In this document: positions 1-6,469 of the stretch, one piece after another | How positions within the stretch are numbered: the first letter of the stretch is position 1 | Layout: every line of letters starts with the position of its first letter | Assembly: GCA_016776705.1 (NCBI GenBank) | Contig: JADHSW010000154.1 | Span: 1-7,265 of the forward strand | Source: Rhodospirillales bacterium | GTDB taxonomy: Bacteria > Pseudomonadota > Alphaproteobacteria > Rhodospirillales > JABHCV01 | Direction: 5' to 3' | Length of the DNA stretch: 7,265 bases | Program-made: the position numbers and the translations under genes | Notes under the pieces: generated by a model | Seen by the model: the letters and a program-made list of their open reading frames with translations, nothing else | Database searches by the model: none | Told to the model about the DNA's origin: nothing

Positions 1-1828
1 CCTTCAGAAACAAGCCTTGTATCTCGCCACTCAAGAAGCAAAAGCAAATTGGAACAAAGATCAGGCATTAAGACAATGGGCAACCCGCCACGGTGGTCTG
101 TATGTAAAACCTGACGAACGAACCCCTCCAAATCCCTATTTGGAATTTCTGCCCAATCGTGATGTTGAAACAAAGGGGGGACAAAAACTTACCCTAATGA
201 ACCCTGCCTATATAATGAACCAGATGACCAAAGAGTTTGAGGGAATGTATGGCGTAAAGGGGAAGATCACCGGTCAAATACTCCTCAACCCAGACAATGA
301 AGCTGATCTTTGGGAGCTAGATGCACTTAAGAAGTTCGACGCAGGAGAGACGGAAGTTATTGAACAATCTAGAATTGACGGGCTGAAATACCTTCGCTTG
401 ATGCGCCCGATGGTGATGACGGAAGGTTGTGTTCTCTGTCATGGCCATCTTGGGTTCAAAGTCGGCGATATTAGAGGCGGTGTCAGTATATCAATCCCCC
501 TTGCTCCTTATTTCGCGACGGCTCAAGAAAGCAAAAACTCCATCCTCATTACTCATGGTTTAATATGGTTGTTTGGCCTCTCTACAATTGCCTTTGTTGC
601 AAGGCGTAAGCATTTTCAAGAGAAGGAAAAAATTCAAGACAGTCAGGTTTTGAACGAAACAGTTTCTCAATTATTAAAGGCTAAAGAAGAAGCCGAAATC
701 TCAAATAGTGCTAAGTCAAAGTTTCTTGCCTCAATGAGCCATGAACTTCGCACCCCCTTGAATGCCGTCCTGGGGTTCGCTCAGATGTTACAGATTGACC
801 AGAATACTCCGCTTACAACATCTCAAGGTCTTCACGTTGAAAGTATTCTGGACGGTGGAAACCATCTACTTCGCCTCGTTAATGAAATACTGGACCTCTC
901 AAAAATTGAAGCCGATCAAATTTCTATTTCTTTGGAAGAGGTAGATATATCTGACGTAACAAATGAGTGTATTGGCCTGACGAGAACCCTATGGAAACAA
1001 AGGGGAATAAAAGTGATAAGCAATCTTGGCAAGAAACAATTGCCTCACGTTCGCACTGATAAGGTGCGTTTAAAACAGATATTACTAAACCTTCTTTCCA
1101 ATGCTGTGAAATTCAACAAGGTAGGCGGTAAAGTGATAATAGAAGGGCATGAAACAGATTCCGGTTTCCTTCACTTTTCACTGACGGATACAGGGGTTGG
1201 TATCCCAAAGGATCGTTTCTCAGATATATTTGTCGAGTTCCACCAACTAAGCGATGACCCAATGATTGCCAGTGAGGGAACAGGTATTGGATTGGCAGTA
1301 ACCAAGACCTTAGTAGAACGATTAGCTGGACATATTGGCTTAGAGAGTGAAGAAGGCATCGGCAGTACCTTCTGGGTAGAACTCCCAGTAGTTTCAAATA
1401 AAAACGTTATGGTCTGGGCAGATAATCTGCGGATTGGTGTGGACGCAATTGACAGAGACCATCAGAGGATAATCTCTCTTTCTAACGCAATTTCTTATGA
1501 CCCCCTCAATGAGGTTGAATTTAATGTAATTATCGAAGAGTTGATAGATTACACCCGGTATCATTTTGACCGGGAAGAGGCGATCATGAAAGTGTGTGGT
1601 TATCCTGATCTTGAGAAGCAACAATCTCAACACCAAGAATTTATTTCAAGGATAAAAGAGCAGGAAAGCCAATGGAATAAAAATAGGGATATGAACATTC
1701 TGAACAATCTACGGCCCTTTTTAAGGAGTTGGTTAGTTGCTCATATTGAAAAAGAAGATGCAAAAATTGCCCCATACACAAAAGGGAAAGCGGAAGAGAT
1801 TCGCGTAGCCTTGAAAAGGTTCGGATAG
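1..1828 (+). CDS. Sensor histidine kinase with periplasmic c-heme (DUF3365-like) sensor and C-terminal hemerythrin domain; 5'-partial
   Basis: The reading frame is open to the left edge (first whole codon at base 2), so the start is outside the window. Residues here count from the TTG at 17, which is probably not the true start; family members normally carry an N-terminal membrane anchor that is missing. Residues about 1-170 resemble the DUF3365/Tll0287-like domain and contain a c-type heme motif, CVLCH, at 138-142, which implies a periplasmic location. A hydrophobic helix spans about 175-195, followed by a charged, probably coiled-coil linker with no recognisable HAMP. HisKA has the H-box SHELRTPLN with His242 as phospho-acceptor. 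HATPase_c shows the N-box near 355-368, G1 DTGVGIP (391-397) and G2 GTGIGLAV (421-428). From about 464 a bacteriohemerythrin domain supplies His482, His516, Glu520, His539, His576 and Asp581; position 535, normally His, is Gln. The protein is inferred to sense redox state, O2 or NO. No receiver domain or partner regulator is visible. G+C is lower than in the neighbours. Confidence 0.9.
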   Translation, partial: LQKQALYLATQEAKANWNKDQALRQWATRHGGLYVKPDERTPPNPYLEFLPNRDVETKGGQKLTLMNPAYIMNQMTKEFEGMYGVKGKITGQILLNPDNEADLWELDALKKFDAGETEVIEQSRIDGLKYLRLMRPMVMTEGCVLCHGHLGFKVGDIRGGVSISIPLAPYFATAQESKNSILITHGLIWLFGLSTIAFVARRKHFQEKEKIQDSQVLNETVSQLLKAKEEAEISNSAKSKFLASMSHELRTPLNAVLGFAQMLQIDQNTPLTTSQGLHVESILDGGNHLLRLVNEILDLSKIEADQISISLEEVDISDVTNECIGLTRTLWKQRGIKVISNLGKKQLPHVRTDKVRLKQILLNLLSNAVKFNKVGGKVIIEGHETDSGFLHFSLTDTGVGIPKDRFSDIFVEFHQLSDDPMIASEGTGIGLAVTKTLVERLAGHIGLESEEGIGSTFWVELPVVSNKNVMVWADNLRIGVDAIDRDHQRIISLSNAISYDPLNEVEFNVIIEELIDYTRYHFDREEAIMKVCGYPDLEKQQSQHQEFISRIKEQESQWNKNRDMNILNNLRPFLRSWLVAHIEKEDAKIAPYTKGKAEEIRVALKRFG

Positions 1829-1868
1829 CCTTCTGTTTTATTTTCTGGAAAATCCCAAAGGGCTGCAA

Positions 1869-4295
1869 TTAACCTCGAAGCCGCTCGTTAGCCGGGTCCC
1901 AAACGGGTTCTGCCAGCACGGTAGCCTTGCGCTTGTTTCCCAGAACCTGGACATCAAAGTTTGATCCGGGCATTGCGAAGGCCGGGGTGACGTAGGCGAA
2001 GAGCAGGCTTTTGCCCGTAACATGACCGAACCCTCCGGATGTGGTGACGCCGATAACATCATCACCAGACAAAACAACTTCGCCCCCACGGGCATCGCAA
2101 TCGCCGTTGTTGAGTTCCGCATAAACGAGTTGTATGTCGATGCCGTCCTGCTTGCGTTGCTGTGTCGCCTGACGGCCCGTAAATTCGCCCTTGTCCCAGT
2201 TGATGAAGCGTTCCATGTCGGCTTCGATCATGGAGATTTCATTGGTCATTTCCGCGCCCCAGCCTTTATAGGCCTTTTCAAGACGCATGCTGTTGACAGC
2301 GTAAACGCCAAAGTCCGCGATGCCGTGGGCTTGACCCGCCGCCCATAAAAAATCGTACAGGGCCGGAAGATCAGTCATCCTGGCATGCAGTTCCCACCCA
2401 AGTTCACCAACGTAATTTACCCGCATGGCGCGGACAGTCGCACCGCCAATATCAATTTCGCGGCCCGTTAGCCAACGAAAGGATTGGTTTGAAATATCTT
2501 CATTGGTGATGCTTGAAAGAACGTCGCGGGATTTTGGACCCGCAAGAACCAATACACCATAGTCGTCGGTGATATCAGTGACAGTCACCCGCTCTCTTTC
2601 CAGGACACCAAGAGACAGATGGTCGCGATCCCGATGCTGGGCGGCGGCGCCTGAAAGCAGATAATAATGATCTTCCGCCAGGCGGGTGATGGTCACTTCC
2701 CCATGCATACGCCCGTTTTCGCCAAGCAGGTGCGCCAGGACAATGCCGCCATCCTTTTTAGGAATTCGATTTGCTACAATCCGGCTTAGATATTCACGCG
2801 CATCGGCTCCTGTTACGTCGAACTTGGCGAAGCTTGAAAGGTCCAGAATACCGACCCGCTCGCGCACGGCGCGGCATTCTTCGGCGACCACGTCGAATGT
2901 GTTGTTATGATGGAATGACGGTTCTTCAATAATGCCGTCACCCAGGAAGCACTTCGGTCGCTCCCATCCGGCGGCTTCAGTGTGCTGCGCACCCTTGGCC
3001 TTCAGCTTCTCATAAAGGGTCGAGGTGCGTGCGCCCCGTCCAGCAGGGCGTTCTTCGCCGGGCAAATGAAGATGATACATGTGGGTGTAGTCTTCAAAGG
3101 ACTTCGCCCGCACATAACTTTCGTCAGTCAGTCCGCAGTAGCGGCGCGGGTCCAGTCCGGACATGTTAATTTCGCTATCCCCATGCACCATCCACTGGGC
3201 AAGATACTTGCCAAGGCCAGCGCCCTGGGCGATGCCGATAGCGGAACCGCAGCACATCCAGAAATTTTTCACCCCGACCGCAGGACCAACCAGTGGATTG
3301 GCGTCAGGGGTATGCGGAATAGCGCCATTGATGACACGCTTGATGCCGCTTTCAGCCCAGATAGGCATGCGCTCAAAAACTCGTTCCAGATAGGGCAGGA
3401 TATGGTCAATGTCCTCATCGAACAATTCGTTGTCTGACTCCCAGGCCGGGGCTCCATCGCCTTGATCCCATGCTTCCAGACCTTCGTGGGTTTCATAAAT
3501 GCCAATCAGAGCCGATTTTTGCTCCTGACGGTAATAGGAGGACGGGTAGGGGTCGCGGATTACCGGCATTTCAACAGCACTCTCCAGGAATTCCTTGATG
3601 GGTTCCGTAACCAGGTATTGATGCTTCATGTTGGTAATCGGCACATCCGCCCCCAGCATGCGTGCTACCTTTCGGGCGAAACAACCGGCGGCGTTGACGA
3701 CGTGTTCGGCAATAACCGTTCCCTGTTCGCTGATAACCTCGAACTCGCCTGATGGCAGCTGGTTGATATCAAGCACCCGGTTGTGACGGACGATGTTGGC
3801 GCCCATGTCTCGCGCCCCCTTAGCGAGGGCGTTGCAGCAACCGGATGGATCAACGTGACCGTCATCCAGCGTCCAGGCACCGGCCAGCACTCCTGTGGTG
3901 TCAACGTGGGGAAAGATTTTGTTGATTTCATCCGGGCCTATGACCTGCATGCGAAAGCCAATCATTTTGGATATGCCTTCGACATGCCTGAAGTAATCCA
4001 ACTCTTCGGGCGTCAAGGCGAAGCGAATGCCGCCGCAACCATGCCAGCCAACATATTGCCCGGTTTTTTTCTCCAGTTCCGGATACAGGGTGTTACCATA
4101 ATGATGGACCTTGGCCATGTTGTAATCGGCAATAAAACTTGGACATTGTCCGGCGGCATGCCATGTGGAACCTGATGTCAACTCGCCTTTTTCAATCAAG
4201 AGGCAATCGGTCCAACCTTCTTCTGCAAGATGGTAGAGCAGACCCGCACCCAACATTCCGCCACCGATGATAACTGCCCGTGCATGAGTTTGCAT
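1869..4295 (-). CDS. Dimethylglycine/sarcosine dehydrogenase-like FAD-dependent oxidoreductase fused to a GcvT (folate-binding) domain
   Basis: This 808-residue protein has the layout of mitochondrial dimethylglycine and sarcosine dehydrogenases: FAD-dependent DAO domain (about 5-370), FAO_M linker (about 375-430), GCV_T (about 433-700) and GCV_T_C (about 715-800). The dinucleotide motif GGGMLG is at 11-16. GSTWHAAG (42-49) carries His46, equivalent to the histidine that binds FAD covalently in dimethylglycine dehydrogenase. His225 in the HQYLV segment and the Tyr254/Tyr255 pair match active-site positions of dimethylglycine oxidase. YVGELGWE in the GcvT half fits the folate site. In the family, the N-methyl group of dimethylglycine or sarcosine is oxidised and the one-carbon unit passes to tetrahydrofolate, with electrons going to ETF. 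I chose the ATG at 4295 because GGAG lies 8 nt upstream and the FAD fold begins immediately after; a GTG at 4373 would add 26 residues with no family match. The gene is divergent from the BetA-type gene. The exact substrate is uncertain because bacteria carry many paralogues. Confidence 0.9.
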   Translation of the reverse strand: MQTHARAVIIGGGMLGAGLLYHLAEEGWTDCLLIEKGELTSGSTWHAAGQCPSFIADYNMAKVHHYGNTLYPELEKKTGQYVGWHGCGGIRFALTPEELDYFRHVEGISKMIGFRMQVIGPDEINKIFPHVDTTGVLAGAWTLDDGHVDPSGCCNALAKGARDMGANIVRHNRVLDINQLPSGEFEVISEQGTVIAEHVVNAAGCFARKVARMLGADVPITNMKHQYLVTEPIKEFLESAVEMPVIRDPYPSSYYRQEQKSALIGIYETHEGLEAWDQGDGAPAWESDNELFDEDIDHILPYLERVFERMPIWAESGIKRVINGAIPHTPDANPLVGPAVGVKNFWMCCGSAIGIAQGAGLGKYLAQWMVHGDSEINMSGLDPRRYCGLTDESYVRAKSFEDYTHMYHLHLPGEERPAGRGARTSTLYEKLKAKGAQHTEAAGWERPKCFLGDGIIEEPSFHHNNTFDVVAEECRAVRERVGILDLSSFAKFDVTGADAREYLSRIVANRIPKKDGGIVLAHLLGENGRMHGEVTITRLAEDHYYLLSGAAAQHRDRDHLSLGVLERERVTVTDITDDYGVLVLAGPKSRDVLSSITNEDISNQSFRWLTGREIDIGGATVRAMRVNYVGELGWELHARMTDLPALYDFLWAAGQAHGIADFGVYAVNSMRLEKAYKGWGAEMTNEISMIEADMERFINWDKGEFTGRQATQQRKQDGIDIQLVYAELNNGDCDARGGEVVLSGDDVIGVTTSGGFGHVTGKSLLFAYVTPAFAMPGSNFDVQVLGNKRKATVLAEPVWDPANERLRG

Positions 4296-4303
4296 TCCGT
4301 AGT

Positions 4304-4307
4304 CTCC
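4304..4307 (-). promoter_or_regulatory. Ribosome binding site deciding the start of the dimethylglycine-dehydrogenase-like gene
   Basis: On the minus strand GGAG sits 8 nt before the ATG at 4295. This good Shine-Dalgarno match favours that ATG over the in-frame GTG at 4373, which would give an N-terminal extension without recognisable domain sequence. Confidence 0.6.
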
Positions 4308-4332
4308 GTGTATTTGGTGTTTTGTTGAGCGC

Positions 4333-4360
4333 GATATATCAGTCTTGAAGTGTTCTAAAA
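4333..4360 (-). promoter_or_regulatory. Possible sigma70-type promoter of the dimethylglycine-dehydrogenase-like gene
   Basis: On the minus strand TTTTAG (4360-4355) and TATATC (4338-4333) are separated by 16 nt. Initiation would fall near 4325, leaving a leader of roughly 30 nt before the ATG. Both boxes match the consensus only partly, and the region is AT-rich, so this is a weak prediction. Confidence 0.25.
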
Positions 4361-4424
4361 ATAGGTGGCGCACATTTTGGATGGTGAGGCATTCGGCTGT
4401 TATTATTCAAGAAAAATCGTTTGT

Positions 4425-4480
4425 TTTTTCTCACGTATCATAATTTTTCGATGCCAGTATATGGTCCTGCGTGAGAAGAA
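4425..4480. repeat. Spaced inverted repeat in the divergent intergenic region, candidate regulator binding pair
   Basis: TTCTCACG at 4428-4435 is the exact reverse complement of CGTGAGAA at 4470-4477. Allowing one T/G pair at 4427/4478, the match extends to 11 positions (4425-4435 against 4470-4480). The arms are 34 nt apart, so half-site centres are about 45 bp apart, close to four helical turns, which would place both on one DNA face. The position between two divergent catabolic genes suggests a pair of operators for a shared regulator, possibly with looping. A long-loop RNA stem is an alternative. The rest of 4296-4573 holds AT-rich stretches, including a TATTAT at 4481-4486 with no good -35 partner. 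Confidence 0.4.
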
Positions 4481-4573
4481 TATTATGTGTCGGGGGAAGA
4501 CCAGAAAAGCTAGTAAGGTTGGCTTATAGGGTTCAAAACGTGTGCATATAGATATGGAGTGCGATAGGGATTC

Positions 4574-6253
4574 ATGGGCGAAGAACTGAATTTTGACTAT
4601 GTGATTGTTGGCGCCGGGTCCGCCGGCTGCGTTCTGGCTGACCGTTTAAGCGCAGGGGGTGAAAATACGGTTCTGGTGCTGGAATACGGCGGCAAGGACG
4701 ACAGCATCTTTATCCAGATGCCGACTGCCTTATCAATCCCCATGAACAGCCCCAAATACGATTGGGGATTTTATACGGAACCCGAGCCGGGGCTGAATGG
4801 TCGCCGTATTCATCAGGCCCGCGGCAAGGTCCTTGGTGGATCATCGTCTATTAACGGCATGGTCTATGTACGCGGTCATGCTGGTGATTTTGATGAATGG
4901 GAAAGCCTTGGTGCGTCTGGCTGGGGATATCAGGACTGTTTGCCTTATTTCAAGCGCGCCGAAGGCTGTGTTTACGGGGCTGACGAATACCGTGGCAGTG
5001 AAGGGCCAACAGGTACCTGCAACGGCAACAATATGAAAAACCCTCTCTACAAGGCCTTTATCGAGGCCGGTAAAAGGGCGGGGTATCTGGGAACTGACGA
5101 TTATAACGGCCACCAGCAGGAAGGCTTTGGCCGTATGGACATGACGATCAGGAATGGCGTGCGTTCGTCAACGTCAAACGCCTATCTGAAGCCCGCAATG
5201 TCACGACAAAACCTTAGCGTTGAAACTCACGCACTGACAACCCGTATCCTGCTTGAAGGAAAACGCGCTGTAGGTGTTGAATATCGCAAAGGTGACAAAA
5301 TTCATCAGGTAAAAGCCTACAAGGAAGTGATCTTGTCCGCCGGTGCGGTTGGCTCGCCCCATATCCTTTTGCTGTCGGGCATTGGCCCAGCGGCACATTT
5401 AAAGGAAATGGGTATCGAGGTGCGTCATGACTTGCCCGGTGTTGGCGAAAATCTTCAAGACCACCTTGAGGTCTGGGTACAGCAGGCCTGTACACAACCC
5501 ATCACCTTGAAGTCGGCATTAAATCCGTTATCGAAGTTGTTAATTGGTGCCCGCTGGTTTTTCTTCAAAAGCGGTTTGGGGGCGACCAACCATTTTGAAT
5601 CTTGCGGCTTTATTCGCAGCCGTAAGGGGCTGACTTTCCCTGACATACAGTACCATTTCCTGCCCGCCGCCATGTCTTATGATGGCACATCCATCCCGAC
5701 CGAACATGGTTTCCAGGTCCATGTCGGTCATAACAAGCCGAAAAGCCGTGGCCGCATAACTCTCAATTCCGCTGATCCGGCTGATAAACCGAAGATGTTT
5801 TTCAATTATCTGTCCGAAGAGGAAGATCGCGCGGCCTTTCGCGCCTGTGTACGGTTATCTCGAGAGATTTTCGCACAGGAACCCCTCGACCCCTATCGGG
5901 GCCGTGAAATATCCCCCGGTGTCGATCTGCAGTCAGATGACGAAATTGACAACTGGGTCGCCGATACGGCGGAAACGGCCCTGCATCCATCGTGCGCATG
6001 CAAAATGGGTATTGATGAAATGGCCGTGGTTGATCCGGAAATAAAAGTACATGGAATTGACGGGCTCAGAGTTGTTGATTCATCCATCTTCCCAACTGTA
6101 ACAAACGGTAACCTTAATGCTCCGACGATCATGGTCGGTGAAAAAGCCGCCGATATTATCCTTGGAAAAAGCCCGATTGCGCCCTCGAACGCGTCTATCT
6201 ATCAAACGCAGGACCCCGAGACGACCCAACGAACAGGGACGCCGGAGAGATAA
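4574..6253 (+). CDS. betA: Choline dehydrogenase, BetA-type GMC oxidoreductase
   Basis: This 559-residue protein is close to the length of E. coli BetA (556) and similar along its whole length. BetA is a flavoprotein that oxidises choline to betaine aldehyde and on to glycine betaine, passing electrons to the respiratory chain. Visible features are the FAD motif GAGSAG (13-18), GMC signature 1 around GGSSSINGM (88-96), GMC signature 2 around GAVGSPHILLLSGIG (257-271), the segment GVGENLQDHLE, and the catalytic pair His471 (in AETALHP) and Asn515 (in NLNAPTIM). The 44-residue spacing of that pair matches His466/Asn510 of choline oxidase. The ATG at 4574 is fixed by an in-frame TAG at 4565; an AGGGA lies 3 nt upstream and a GGAG 14 nt upstream, so the ribosome site is not ideal. 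One oddity is Tyr38 in LEYGG, where the family usually has LEAGG. A related GMC alcohol dehydrogenase with another substrate cannot be excluded. betB and betI are not adjacent. Confidence 0.88.
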   Translation: MGEELNFDYVIVGAGSAGCVLADRLSAGGENTVLVLEYGGKDDSIFIQMPTALSIPMNSPKYDWGFYTEPEPGLNGRRIHQARGKVLGGSSSINGMVYVRGHAGDFDEWESLGASGWGYQDCLPYFKRAEGCVYGADEYRGSEGPTGTCNGNNMKNPLYKAFIEAGKRAGYLGTDDYNGHQQEGFGRMDMTIRNGVRSSTSNAYLKPAMSRQNLSVETHALTTRILLEGKRAVGVEYRKGDKIHQVKAYKEVILSAGAVGSPHILLLSGIGPAAHLKEMGIEVRHDLPGVGENLQDHLEVWVQQACTQPITLKSALNPLSKLLIGARWFFFKSGLGATNHFESCGFIRSRKGLTFPDIQYHFLPAAMSYDGTSIPTEHGFQVHVGHNKPKSRGRITLNSADPADKPKMFFNYLSEEEDRAAFRACVRLSREIFAQEPLDPYRGREISPGVDLQSDDEIDNWVADTAETALHPSCACKMGIDEMAVVDPEIKVHGIDGLRVVDSSIFPTVTNGNLNAPTIMVGEKAADIILGKSPIAPSNASIYQTQDPETTQRTGTPER

Positions 6254-6410
6254 TCCCCTAATTTTGATGATATTGTGCCACTGCTCGTCCCATGGACAAG
6301 TTTGAAACCAGGATTGAATCCGGAGGTCCTTGTTGACGCGCCAGAACTCGTTCAAGATCAAATCGTGAAATTATTTCAATGCTGGTGAGAAAGAGATAAC
6401 ATTCCTTTGG

Positions 6411-6435
6411 GTTTGATAACTGCGTGATATCAAAC
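6411..6435. promoter_or_regulatory. Perfect palindrome before the RND pump gene, candidate operator
   Basis: GTTTGATA (6411-6418) and TATCAAAC (6428-6435) form perfect 8-bp arms around a 9-nt spacer, 34 nt before the ATG of the RND permease. It has no T-run after it, so it does not look like an intrinsic terminator. Its left arm contains TTGATA (6413-6418), a 5/6 match to a -35 box, with a weak TATTTA (6437-6442) 18 nt further on. A repressor bound here would cover such a promoter, as TetR- or MarR-type repressors often do at efflux genes. That role is inference; no regulator gene is in the window. The rest of 6254-6469 shows no gene. Confidence 0.45.
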
Positions 6436-6469
6436 GTATTTATCATATGGAAATTCGAAGAGGTGGGGC

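Noticed and set aside
1829..1868. Possible bidirectional terminator between the convergent kinase and dehydrogenase genes
   Set aside because: The only inverted repeat is TTTTCTGGAAAA, with AT-only arms and a very small loop; there is no G+C-rich stem followed by a T-run.
2982..3437. Plus-strand open frame of 151 codons, and other long frames opposite the dehydrogenase-like gene
   Set aside because: These lie antisense inside a complete, well-conserved coding sequence and show no recognisable domain.
4296..4373. N-terminal extension of the dehydrogenase-like protein from a GTG at 4373
   Set aside because: The 26 extra residues match nothing in the family, and the ATG at 4295 has a good ribosome binding site and directly precedes the FAD fold.
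4519..4552. TTGGCT and TATAGA boxes as a promoter for the BetA-type gene
   Set aside because: The spacing is 22 nt, too long for sigma70, and the -10 box would lie almost on the ribosome binding site.
6311..6321. Short palindrome GGATTGAATCC in the spacer after the BetA-type gene
   Set aside because: Five-bp arms with a 1-nt centre and no useful extension are expected by chance; no T-run follows, so it is not a terminator.
6379..6399. Six-codon ATG-to-TAA frame upstream of the RND gene, considered as a leader peptide
   Set aside because: It has no clear ribosome binding site, no regulatory codon run and no paired attenuator stems.
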